Made by a program: the position numbers and the translations under genes
NCBI RefSeq assembly: GCF_013403955.1
Contig: NZ_JABFDG010000002.1
Location: 186,001 to 250,000, forward strand
Reading direction: 5' to 3'
Source of the DNA: Winogradskyella vidalii
GTDB taxonomy: Bacteria > Bacteroidota > Bacteroidia > Flavobacteriales > Flavobacteriaceae
DNA length: 64,000 nt
Notes under the pieces: model-generated
Database searches by the model: none
Seen by the model: only the letters and a program-made list of their open reading frames with translations
What the model was told of the DNA's origin: nothing
Part shown: piece by piece, positions 33,928-42,219 of the stretch
Layout: every line of letters begins with the position of its first letter
Position numbering within the stretch: position 1 is the stretch's first letter

Positions 33928-35286
33928 TTAATTCCAACGGTTTTTCGCATCATCTTTTTGCATAAATTCTTTTATTTTTCGCTCTTCCCATTGCCCCCCA
34001 AATGCACCATCATCTACAAACACTTTATAGGCCTGAAATGCTAAACCAATACCCCAGCCTAAGGCCGGAAACCAAAACCATTGGATGGTCATATATGAAA
34101 ATCTGTACCAGATGAACACTAAAAATGGAATCACCAAACAGTAAGAAATTAAACTATAATAGAAGCCTTTTAATTCTTCTACACGTTTACGCGCTCTTAC
34201 ATAATCCTCGTTAAGACGTGCTTGTGACTTTGGTGTGGTTCTCATAATTGATACTTGTTTTGTGAGCATAGGAATGGCGACTACAAAGTCCTTTTCCCGT
34301 TGATTAATGTGTACTTTTTTATTTGAAAGCAGCTGGTAACGTTGTTTTATATTTTCTAAACCGACACCACTACTCTTCTTTACAATTTGTTTGGGCTGAA
34401 GGTTATTCTGAACGATTAAATGATTAGCATCTTCATATATTATAATGTGCAAGGGTTTGCTAGAAGTCACCATATTGTGTTTTACGGCATTTTCTAAAAG
34501 CAGCTGTAAAGACAATGGCACCACTTTACTTTCGGGATTTGATGCCTTATCTGGAATCTCGAAAATGATACTATCTTCAAATCGCATTTTTAAAAGCGAC
34601 ATGTAGGTTCTAGCAAAATTCAATTCTTCATCTACTGTGACTAATTCTTTGTTTTTCTGTTCTAAAACATAACGATAGACTTTAGATAAAGAGGTGGTGA
34701 ACTTTTGTGCATTCTCAGGATTTTCTTCAATTAAACTGGTTAATACATTTAAACTGTTGAATAAAAAATGAGGGTCTAGCTGATTCTTTAGAGCATCGAA
34801 CTTGGCACTTGCTGTACCGGCAATGACTTTCTGTTCTTTTATTTTATTTTTTTGCGATTCTTTATAAAAATAAACGGCATGAAAAAATAATGAAATAACT
34901 AGCGTAATTAATAGGGCACTAAAATAGAAACTACTACGCTCGGACTCAATAAATTCATACCAAGTTTCACCTTCAATAATTATTTCAATAAAAGCTCTAA
35001 CAAAGAAAATTGTTATTAAAGTCAGAATGACAGAACCTAAAAAACCGATGATTAACCTGTACTTTTTAAAACGATTCCAAACAATATAACTGTTTATGTA
35101 CTCAAAGAAATACGTGTTTACTAAACTCAGTGGAATTGAGTAAATCATATAGTAAGAAAAAGACTTAAAGAAATCACTATTAATCTCAATAACAGCTCCA
35201 GAGAAAAAACGGATAGTTTGGTCTATAACCATTATAACTAAGCCGACTATAAACCCCGTAACAATCGTTTTAAATAATTTCTTCAT
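33928..35286 (-). CDS. LytS-type sensor histidine kinase with C-terminal 2TM domain
   Basis: 452 aa. Four N-terminal membrane helices (to about residue 140), then the HisKA_7TM/His_kinase core: phosphoacceptor in QLDPHFLFNSLNVLTSLIEE, the ATP-binding N-box LLLENAVKHNMV and G-box SSGVGLENIKQRYQLL. After residue ~345 the kinase continues into a full 2TM domain (ARKRVEELKGFYYSLISYCL, FPALGWGIGLAFQAYKV, QWEERKIKEFMQ), an unusual place for membrane helices. It would phosphorylate the LytTR regulator at 32118. It is the largest gene of a DUF2141-TPR-kinase-2TM x3-regulator run. Confidence 0.9.
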   Translation of the reverse strand: MKKLFKTIVTGFIVGLVIMVIDQTIRFFSGAVIEINSDFFKSFSYYMIYSIPLSLVNTYFFEYINSYIVWNRFKKYRLIIGFLGSVILTLITIFFVRAFIEIIIEGETWYEFIESERSSFYFSALLITLVISLFFHAVYFYKESQKNKIKEQKVIAGTASAKFDALKNQLDPHFLFNSLNVLTSLIEENPENAQKFTTSLSKVYRYVLEQKNKELVTVDEELNFARTYMSLLKMRFEDSIIFEIPDKASNPESKVVPLSLQLLLENAVKHNMVTSSKPLHIIIYEDANHLIVQNNLQPKQIVKKSSGVGLENIKQRYQLLSNKKVHINQREKDFVVAIPMLTKQVSIMRTTPKSQARLNEDYVRARKRVEELKGFYYSLISYCLVIPFLVFIWYRFSYMTIQWFWFPALGWGIGLAFQAYKVFVDDGAFGGQWEERKIKEFMQKDDAKNRWN

Positions 35287-35312
35287 TTGTTTTCTTTCTG
35301 TTTAATAAGCTT

Positions 35313-35933
35313 CTATTTACAAGATTCTAATACTTGTACGGCACGGTCTTTTCCCCAATTAGGGTGTAATTTACTTGCTGGCTTAAAGGTATCAAAAAGG
35401 GCGATTGCAGACGCTAACTTTTTACAATACGGCGCAGTGTCTTTACCAAAATATTTAGCACTTCCCATTTCCCATTCAATTTTGCCATAAGCTGCTCTTG
35501 GATTTGTAGGGTCTATAACTGCTGCTTTTTCATATAACTCTGCGATTTTCGCACCATATTTCATACCATAAGTCATCCCATCAAAAGCGACCCAATTGGT
35601 TAAGATATGTGCTTGTATCACTAATAACTCAGCATTATTTTCACTTAGGAGCATGGCGGCATCTATATGCTCTTGTGCTTTATCTAATTGCGCTTTTAAT
35701 ACGGTTTCGTCTTTCTCTGTCCAGCTTTTAATACTATTTATTTGTGCAATATAATAATGAGGCAACCATGCTTCGGGTTCTGCTTTAGCAATACGTTCAA
35801 ACATGTTTTCGGCTTCATCTGTTTTGTTGGCGCTCCAGAGTTCAAAAGCTTTAGACATGCCTTTTTCAAAATTAGTTTGTGCATTTGTCATTGGTGCAAT
35901 AACAAAAAATGCGATAAAAATTAGATATTTCAT
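35313..35933 (-). CDS. Exported TPR protein
   Basis: 206 aa. Signal peptide MKYLIFIAFFVIAPMTNAQ, then TPR-like helix pairs (FELWSANKTDEAENMFERIA, AEPEAWLPHYYIAQINS, AQEHIDAAMLLSENNAELLV). It lies 26 nt upstream of the kinase gene on the same strand; periplasmic TPR proteins commonly accompany 2TM/LytTR genes in flavobacteria, perhaps as a sensory input. Confidence 0.78.
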   Translation of the reverse strand: MKYLIFIAFFVIAPMTNAQTNFEKGMSKAFELWSANKTDEAENMFERIAKAEPEAWLPHYYIAQINSIKSWTEKDETVLKAQLDKAQEHIDAAMLLSENNAELLVIQAHILTNWVAFDGMTYGMKYGAKIAELYEKAAVIDPTNPRAAYGKIEWEMGSAKYFGKDTAPYCKKLASAIALFDTFKPASKLHPNWGKDRAVQVLESCK

Positions 35934-35952
35934 CAGGTATTGGTTTTTATAA

Positions 35953-36375
35953 TTATAATGTAATTGTAATGGTCTTATCTGCTGTTAATTCAAATTTAGC
36001 ATCGTCCCATTTTGGTGGTCCCATAAAACCGGTTGCACCATTAGAGCAGCCGTAGGCTTCTTTAGGAATATGCATAAAATTGGTATCCATTTTTCCATTA
36101 TCATTTTCATCGTGAAAAACGGAAATCGCATAAATACCTTCTGGAACCCCTTCAAAAGTTGCAGTAGCGCCCTTGTTTTCAAGCGGACTTATAGCTCCTT
36201 TATAGTTTTCCTTTAAAAATTCTGTTTCAGTATTATAAAGCGCAATAAACATTTTGCCTTCGTTGTGGTCAGCTTCTTCAACATTTACGGTGATTGTATA
36301 GGTTTCTTGGGCTTGCGTCTCAAAACTCAATAAGCCAATAAAAAAAATAACAATCATTTTTGCGAGTACATTCAT
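35953..36375 (-). CDS. DUF2141 exported protein
   Basis: 140 aa. I use the Met at 36375 (MNVLAKMIVIFFIGLLSFETQAQ), which begins a normal signal peptide; the 14 codons above it add a stretch with no signal character. The mature part matches DUF2141: VNVEEADHNEGKMFIALYN, GIYAISVFHDENDNGKMDTN (Asp-rich, possibly Ca-binding) and PPKWDDAKFEL. It is an all-beta periplasmic or surface protein of unknown function, and the first gene of the run leading to the kinase (19 nt gap). Confidence 0.82.
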   Translation of the reverse strand: MNVLAKMIVIFFIGLLSFETQAQETYTITVNVEEADHNEGKMFIALYNTETEFLKENYKGAISPLENKGATATFEGVPEGIYAISVFHDENDNGKMDTNFMHIPKEAYGCSNGATGFMGPPKWDDAKFELTADKTITITL

Positions 36376-36603
36376 AATTTGTGGTTTTGTTTGATACAAA
36401 TATCTAATAGGTTTCAAGGTAATAAAAACTAGCCTTACTGAATTGTTATATTTTAAAGATGAATTGTTAATTTTGAAATTATAAATCTTGAAACACTACT
36501 ATTTAGACTTTTAGATTTCCTGTTTTCTAAATTTATAGACCTTGGTAAACCTTTAATTGAACATAAAACTCAATCAAAATAAACCTCTGTAACTTTAAAT
36601 CTT

Positions 36604-37146
36604 ATGAGAAAATTAATTTTAATTTTAATGATTCTTGGTAGTTGCCATTCCTGTTCCAATACGAGTGATAGTGAATCAGAAACTTTGACGATGAGAGTTA
36701 ATCATTATAAAACCACAGGTATCGGGGAAGGTTTATTTTTGACTTTATTAGTCCAAGAAAACGACAGTATTGGTTCTGACAATTGGAGCAGATTATATAC
36801 TACTATAAAAGGGTTTAATTACCAACCTGGATTTATTTATGATATAAAAGTTAGCATTGACCATATTGACAATCAGCCTGCTGATGGAAGTTCTCTTCAA
36901 TATACTTTACAAGAAATTATTTCAACCGAAGAAGTGAGCAATGACACAGAATTTAATATTGATTTAAAAATTGGTGGACAAAGTTTTATCACCACAACCT
37001 CTGGCTATGCGCTTTTAGATCAAATTGAAATTGATTGTCAGCATCTATGTAATGAATTAGACGACAAACTTCAGCATCAAGATTTTGTAATTGGAACTTT
37101 CACAAGGCTAGAAAATAATCAAATACAATTAATCGGACTTGAATAA
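36604..37146 (+). CDS. DUF4377-like lipoprotein
   Basis: 180 aa. Lipoprotein signal MRKLILILMILGSCHSC. The segment WSRLYTTIKGFNYQPGFIYDIKV resembles the core of DUF4377, found in bacterial envelope lipoproteins of unknown role; the C-terminal ~80 residues look all-beta. It stands alone between divergent and parallel small genes. Confidence 0.6.
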   Translation: MRKLILILMILGSCHSCSNTSDSESETLTMRVNHYKTTGIGEGLFLTLLVQENDSIGSDNWSRLYTTIKGFNYQPGFIYDIKVSIDHIDNQPADGSSLQYTLQEIISTEEVSNDTEFNIDLKIGGQSFITTTSGYALLDQIEIDCQHLCNELDDKLQHQDFVIGTFTRLENNQIQLIGLE

Positions 37147-37361
37147 AAACGTATTAAAAACATTAATAACTATCCCAACGCACTAAGCGTCTTTCTCATT
37201 TGTATTTACTAAATTAGTTGCTCATTAACATTATAAACCAAAAAACCTCTACTGAATAAGCCTTTTTTAATTTAGCTAAACTTACACTAATACACAAATC
37301 AAGACTACTTCTAGTTATTGTTTTTTGTTTTTGCTTAAGTATCTGAACAAACATTTATGAA

Positions 37362-37775
37362 ATGAAAATCAAATATTCTAAAGTGCGGTTAAATTCCAAC
37401 TATCAATTTGGTGTCACTTTTGTGATTGCAGGAATTATAATGACCATTGTATTTACGTTCTTTAATACCGCAAATAAATTTGAATTAGACGCAGCAGGAT
37501 TTGGTTTATTTGGAGGTGGTTGCTTTTCTTTGCTCATCTATTATTTCGAAAAAAAGAAACAGTATCTCACCCTCAAAAATGGTGTTTTAACTAAAAACAC
37601 ATTAATTCCAAAAAAAATTAATTTAAAGGACATTACAAGTATTAAAAAGTTTGCTGGCGATTACATCCTAAAATCAAATTCAACCGAATTTGTAATCGAT
37701 ACACAAATAATTGACTTCGATTCTCTAAACGATTTAACTATAGAATTAGAACAACTAAATATTAAGTGGACTTAA
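37362..37775 (+). CDS. Small membrane protein with C-terminal PH-like beta domain
   Basis: 137 aa. Two transmembrane helices (about 17-35 and 44-62; the second contains GFGLFGGGCFSLLIYYF), then a basic EKKKQ turn and a ~70-residue beta-rich cytoplasmic domain (YLTLKNGVLTKNTLIPKKIN, LKDITSIKKFAGDYIL), reminiscent of bacterial PH-like domains. I do not recognise a named family. It precedes a small HTH-membrane gene. Confidence 0.55.
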   Translation: MKIKYSKVRLNSNYQFGVTFVIAGIIMTIVFTFFNTANKFELDAAGFGLFGGGCFSLLIYYFEKKKQYLTLKNGVLTKNTLIPKKINLKDITSIKKFAGDYILKSNSTEFVIDTQIIDFDSLNDLTIELEQLNIKWT

Positions 37776-37985
37776 AACTTTTTACATTGCCCAAGCTTCT
37801 TTAACTTTCATTCCATTTTTAATTTATTAATTTGGTCACTTAGCCTTCTAAAGCAGCTTCGCTTTTGTTTTGAGGCCAGCAAAAACCGCTATATGACACA
37901 AATGTCGCAAAAATGTCGCCTTTGTACCGTTATCATTAACATCATTTCGTAATTAGATTTGTAAAAAACAATACAGTATATATTC

Positions 37986-38549
37986 ATGAGTGAAATAGGT
38001 AAAAAGATAAAAGACGCTAGAAAAACAAAAGGACTTTCTCAAGAAGAATTAGCCGATTTGGCAAAAATTAATTTGAGAACCATTCAACGTATAGAGACAA
38101 ACCAGAATGAACCTCGTGGAAAAACATTAAATCTAATTTGCGATGCCTTAGAAATTAACGCAGAAGACCTATTGGATTATGGTAAGCAATATGATAAAAG
38201 TTATATCATCTATTTCCACCTCTCTGTACTATCCTTTTTAGCAATTCCTATTGGCAATATTATATTACCATTGATTTTATGGCTCACAAAAAAAGATAAG
38301 CTTATTGGTTTAAAAGCTATTGGAGCTAAGGTTTTAAATTTTCAGATTGTTTGGACGTTTACAACATCGATAGTTGCTATTGACTATGCTTTTATGAAGA
38401 TAATGCATTATGAAAATTTCAATTTCTTACTCTATATTCTTATGGGTCTATACCTATTAAACATCGTTTTGCCCATTGTAGCTTCAGTTAAGTTAAAAAA
38501 AGATAATATGAAGCCAACCTACCCAACATTAATTCAATTTATTAAATAG
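37986..38549 (+). CDS. XRE-type HTH protein with C-terminal DUF4870-like membrane domain
   Basis: 187 aa. N-terminal HTH_3 (about residues 6-60, IGKKIKDARKTKGLSQEELA, INLRTIQRIETNQNEPRGKT), then four short membrane helices (VLSFLAIPIGNIILPLILWL, GLKAIGAKVLNFQIVW) as in DUF4870/Tic20-like proteins. This combination of a DNA-binding head and membrane tail is frequent in flavobacteria; the signal is unknown. The next gene follows after 10 nt. Confidence 0.8.
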   Translation: MSEIGKKIKDARKTKGLSQEELADLAKINLRTIQRIETNQNEPRGKTLNLICDALEINAEDLLDYGKQYDKSYIIYFHLSVLSFLAIPIGNIILPLILWLTKKDKLIGLKAIGAKVLNFQIVWTFTTSIVAIDYAFMKIMHYENFNFLLYILMGLYLLNIVLPIVASVKLKKDNMKPTYPTLIQFIK

Positions 38550-38559
38550 CACTTGATAC

Positions 38560-38838
38560 ATGAAAAATAATAAACCCATCCACATAAGTTTTATAAGCGC
38601 ATTACTATTTTCAATAATTGGTACGCTATTAAAAATAAATCAGTACTCAGATTTTGCTAATTCCTTTTTGGTATTAGGACTTATCTTAACGTTTATCTTT
38701 ATAATTCTTAGTGTCATTGAAATTAGCAAATCAAAAAAACTAAGTCCAAGAGAAAAAATGTTGTGGACTATAGGATTAATAGTCTTTTTAAATATTGGCA
38801 CCATAATTTATTATTTCATCGGTAGAAAACGAATTTAA
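38560..38838 (+). CDS. Small three-helix membrane protein, unknown
   Basis: 92 aa with hydrophobic segments at about 7-25, 32-52 and 68-88 and basic ends (KSKKLSPREK, GRKRI). Lies 10 nt after the HTH-membrane gene on the same strand and is probably co-transcribed with it. No family is recognised. Confidence 0.6.
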   Translation: MKNNKPIHISFISALLFSIIGTLLKINQYSDFANSFLVLGLILTFIFIILSVIEISKSKKLSPREKMLWTIGLIVFLNIGTIIYYFIGRKRI

Positions 38839-38852
38839 TTCTCATAAAAAAC

Positions 38853-38885
38853 AAAAAAAGACCATCTTTTACAGATAGTCTTTTT
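38853..38885. terminator. Bidirectional terminator
   Basis: AAAAAGACCATCT pairs with AGATAGTCTTTTT with one mismatch, between convergent genes ending at 38838 (+) and 38910 (-). Confidence 0.8.
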
Positions 38886-38909
38886 AATATTATTGTTTAA
38901 GATTTTGTC

Positions 38910-39329
38910 TTAAAACATGTCTCTTCCAGCAAAATGGAATGCACTTTCAATAGCAGCATTATCATCACTATCACTTCCGTGAACTGCATTTTCTCCAACA
39001 GAAGCAGCATATAATTTACGGATTGTTCCTTCCGCTGCATCTGCAGGGTTGGTAGCACCAATTAAAGTTCTAAAATCTTCAACAGCATTGTCTTTTTCTA
39101 AAACTGCTGCTACAATTGGTCCACGAGTCATAAATTCTACTAACTCTCCAAAAAATGGACGTTCGTTATGGATTGCGTAAAATTCCTCAGCATCAGCTTT
39201 GGTCATTTGCGTTAATTTCATTGCTACGATTCTAAATCCTGAAGCTGAAATCTTTTCTAATATTGCGCCAATGTGTCCGTTTTCAACAGCATCAGGCTTT
39301 AACATTGTAAATGTTCTGTTAGTTGCCAT
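38910..39329 (-). CDS. ndk: Nucleoside diphosphate kinase
   Basis: 139 aa, normal length. Transfers the gamma-phosphate of ATP to NDPs through a phospho-His in NAVHGSDS. Other signatures: [39 protein letters not shown] and the C-terminal [11 protein letters not shown] strong promoter is read upstream at 39388-39417 on the minus strand, with a GC-containing hairpin (CCCTA/TAGGG) in the 5' leader. Confidence 0.96.
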   Translation of the reverse strand: MATNRTFTMLKPDAVENGHIGAILEKISASGFRIVAMKLTQMTKADAEEFYAIHNERPFFGELVEFMTRGPIVAAVLEKDNAVEDFRTLIGATNPADAAEGTIRKLYAASVGENAVHGSDSDDNAAIESAFHFAGRDMF

Positions 39330-39387
39330 GTATTTTTTTTTAATGGTTTACACCTATGCCCTATTATTAGCTAGGGTGAATTTCTTG

Positions 39388-39417
39388 CAAAAGTAATGTA
39401 TTTTATATAAAAAACAA
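39388..39417 (-). promoter_or_regulatory. ndk promoter, full Bacteroidota consensus
   Basis: On the minus strand TTG (39417-39415) is followed after 19 nt by TACTTTTG (39395-39388), matching TTG-N19-TAnnTTTG fully. The ~50-nt leader can form a CCCTA(TTATTAGC)TAGGG hairpin. Confidence 0.7.
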
Positions 39418-39420
39418 GAA

Positions 39421-40467
39421 TCAATATTGTTGCTTCAATTGGTGTTGTTTAATGTTGTTTTCGCCTCGCATTTCCATCTCTACTGTATTGTTTTCGAAAT
39501 CAAAATGTAGGAGTCCAAAACTGATTTCAGCAACCACATCACCAACTCTATAAGGATTTGGCTCTCCAGAAAAACGTGTATAAGCATGTGTTAATCCGCT
39601 GGAAGTAAAATCGATTAACGGATAATCTAAACCTTCTAATTCTATCTTCGAGAATTCAGAAATATGACGATCACCAGAAAGCAATAACACAGCATTAGCT
39701 TTAGCATCTATAATTACGTTTTTTAAACGGTCTACTTCATGCGGAAAATTACCCCAAGTTTCAAAACCGTGTTCATTAGATAAAAACTGAATACTACTCA
39801 CAATAATATTGAAATCTGCTTCTGATGTTTTTAATTCATCTTCTAACCACTGCCATTGTGCTGCTCCTAATACTGTGCCTTCACCATAAGCATTCGGCTG
39901 GTAACGTTTACCAAAAATACTATCATCGGTTAATCCTGACCTAAAATAGCGCGTATCTAATACCATTATTTTAATTGACCCGTGGTCTAAATCTATAACT
40001 TCAGAATGGTAAACGCCTTCCCTATTACGGCGGGCATCAGTTTTAGAAACCCCTAAAAAATCTAAAAACTCTTGTTGACTTTCTTTCTTTTTTGAAAATT
40101 CAAGTCCGCCATCATTTAAACCATAATCATGATCATCCCAAGTTCCAAAGACTTTAGTCGATGCTATTAGTTTTTGATAACTGGTATCTGCCAACTGTTG
40201 GTTGTAATCAGCTTTCAACTTGGTCATATTATCCGTATCAGCATACACATTATCACCGCCCCAAATCCAAACATCAGGTTGGTGCGCTAATATAGGTTCC
40301 CAAAGTAAATTAGTGGTATTTTGCTTATTACACGAACCAAATGCGATGGTATAATCGGCTTTATTAACTTCGATTTCAACCGTATTGACTTCTTTTTTGT
40401 CTGAAGACTTACAGCTCCATAAAAACAATACTAATACAGCACTAAAAACAGCTAAAAATTTATTCAT
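39421..40467 (-). CDS. PhoD-like alkaline phosphatase D family lipoprotein
   Basis: 348 aa. Lipoprotein signal ending LFLWSC (Cys19). Metallophosphoesterase motifs: IAFGSCNKQN, WIWGGDNVYAD, FGTWDDHDYGLND and LLLSGDRHISEFS. These supply the Fe/Ca ligands of the PhoD family, phosphodi/monoesterases at the cell surface or periplasm. The substrate in this organism is unknown. Its start is 173 nt from the divergent DHH gene. Confidence 0.88.
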   Translation of the reverse strand: MNKFLAVFSAVLVLFLWSCKSSDKKEVNTVEIEVNKADYTIAFGSCNKQNTTNLLWEPILAHQPDVWIWGGDNVYADTDNMTKLKADYNQQLADTSYQKLIASTKVFGTWDDHDYGLNDGGLEFSKKKESQQEFLDFLGVSKTDARRNREGVYHSEVIDLDHGSIKIMVLDTRYFRSGLTDDSIFGKRYQPNAYGEGTVLGAAQWQWLEDELKTSEADFNIIVSSIQFLSNEHGFETWGNFPHEVDRLKNVIIDAKANAVLLLSGDRHISEFSKIELEGLDYPLIDFTSSGLTHAYTRFSGEPNPYRVGDVVAEISFGLLHFDFENNTVEMEMRGENNIKQHQLKQQY

Positions 40468-40640
40468 AACAAAGATATTTGCTGTAAAGATACCTTAAAA
40501 TAATGCATCAGTATTTAAACGATCTGTTATTAAATTGTATCTTAGCCCACTATAAAAATCACGTCTACATACAACTTATACGTGGTGAAATTCCAAAAAT
40601 AAAATACGGAATCACAATATAGATTCTGATCCATTATAAA

Positions 40641-41672
40641 ATGATAAAGACACAGATTTCAGAAATAAAGAATTTACTTAGTACACCTAAAAATATCGTA
40701 ATTGTTCCACATAGAAATCCAGACGGTGATGCTATGGGTTCTACTTTAGGCTTGTACCATTATTTAAAATTATACAACCATAATGCTGTTGTAATTGCAC
40801 CAAATGATTATCCTGATTTTTTAAAATGGCTCCCAGACGATGAAACCGTTTTAAAATTTGAAACCGAACAAGACCAAAGCAACACCCTAATTGAAAAGGC
40901 AGATTTAATATGTACTTTAGATTTTAATGCTTTCCACAGAACGGGTCATTTAATGGCAGAAGTTTTAGAAGCCTCTAAAGCCACTAAATTAATGATTGAC
41001 CATCACCAACAACCCGATGATTATGCAACGTATATGTATTCTGATGTCAGCATGTCTTCTACTTGTGAAATGGTTTATAATTTTATCGAAATGCTTGGTG
41101 ACACCGATAAAATTAATACCAAAATAGCCACTTGTTTATATACCGGAATTATGACGGATACAGGCTCATTTCGTTTTCCGGCAACAACGAGCAAAACCCA
41201 TCATATTTTAGCAAACTTAATTGATAAAGGTGCTAACAATTCTCAAATTCACAACAATATATACGATACCAATAGTTACAGTCGTTTACAACTTTTAGGT
41301 AGAGCGATGCAAAACTTAAAAGTGATTCCAGAATTAAGGACAGCTTATATGACACTGACTCAGGCAGAATTAGACAAATTCAACTTTAAAAAAGGAGATA
41401 CTGAAGGTTTTGTGAATTATGCATTATCTTTAAAAGGCATTATATTTGCAGCGATTTTTATAGAAAACACACAAGATAAAATTATAAAAATATCATTACG
41501 AAGTAAAGGTACATTTTCAGTCAATGAACTCTCTAGAGCCTATTTTAATGGTGGTGGCCATACAAATGCCGCAGGAGGACGAAGCGAAGAAGATATGCCA
41601 ACAACCATAAATAAATTTATTAGTATATTACCACACTATAAACAAGATTTGTCCCCAGACCAAAATGGTTAA
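40641..41672 (+). CDS. DHH-family phosphoesterase (NrnA-like nanoRNase/pAp phosphatase)
   Basis: 343 aa. DHH motifs: VPHRNPDGDAMGSTLGLY, a conserved Asp in ICTLDFNAFHRTG, MIDHHQQPD and TGIMTDTGSFRF; the DHHA1 domain ends with GGGHTNAAGG. Such enzymes degrade 2-5 nt RNA and dephosphorylate pAp with Mn. It is cytoplasmic. It precedes gldI and a PPIase gene, an order conserved in flavobacteria. Confidence 0.92.
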   Translation: MIKTQISEIKNLLSTPKNIVIVPHRNPDGDAMGSTLGLYHYLKLYNHNAVVIAPNDYPDFLKWLPDDETVLKFETEQDQSNTLIEKADLICTLDFNAFHRTGHLMAEVLEASKATKLMIDHHQQPDDYATYMYSDVSMSSTCEMVYNFIEMLGDTDKINTKIATCLYTGIMTDTGSFRFPATTSKTHHILANLIDKGANNSQIHNNIYDTNSYSRLQLLGRAMQNLKVIPELRTAYMTLTQAELDKFNFKKGDTEGFVNYALSLKGIIFAAIFIENTQDKIIKISLRSKGTFSVNELSRAYFNGGGHTNAAGGRSEEDMPTTINKFISILPHYKQDLSPDQNG

Positions 41673-41685
41673 TAAATTATATGAC

Positions 41686-42219
41686 ATGAAAAACCTACTT
41701 CTTGCCTTCTCATTTCTATTGCTATGTTTCAGTTGTAAGCCACCTGAAGCACGATTACCTGAAACCGTTCAATCAGGTTCATTTTTAAAAGCATCAGTTG
41801 AACGCAACAAAAAACTTAATGAACTTGAGAACAAACAAATTCTCAGCATCATAGAGAGCAATCCAGAAAACAACTATATCGCCTCAGAAAGTGGCTTTTG
41901 GTATTATTACAATACTAAAATTGAGAATGACACCATTCAACCCGAATTTGGAGACCTTGTAGAGTTTTCTTTCGACGTATCTAATATTGAAGGCGAAGAA
42001 ATTTATGCCAGCACCAATAAAACCTATACCATGGACAAAGAAGAACTGTTTACAGGTTTGCGTGAAGGCTTAAAACTTTTAAAACCTAAAGAAACAGCAA
42101 CATTTATATTTCCATCCCAAAAAGCCTTTGGCTATTATGGTGATGAACGTAAAATAGGAACCAATGTTCCATTAATTTGTGAAGTAACTTTAAACACTAT
42201 AATTGAGAAAAATGATTAA
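41686..42219 (+). CDS. gldI: GldI, gliding-motility-associated FKBP-type peptidyl-prolyl isomerase lipoprotein
   Basis: 177 aa. The start at 41686 gives a regular lipoprotein signal (MKNLLLAFSFLLLCFSC); the seven codons above are not needed. The C-terminal ~100 residues form an FKBP domain (FGDLVEFSFDVSNIEGEEIY, LKPKETATFIFPSQKAFGYYG, GTNVPLICEVTL). GldI is needed for gliding motility and T9SS function in Flavobacterium johnsoniae, probably by folding secretion components in the periplasm. It fits the T9SS cargo genes later in this window. Confidence 0.9.
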   Translation: MKNLLLAFSFLLLCFSCKPPEARLPETVQSGSFLKASVERNKKLNELENKQILSIIESNPENNYIASESGFWYYYNTKIENDTIQPEFGDLVEFSFDVSNIEGEEIYASTNKTYTMDKEELFTGLREGLKLLKPKETATFIFPSQKAFGYYGDERKIGTNVPLICEVTLNTIIEKND

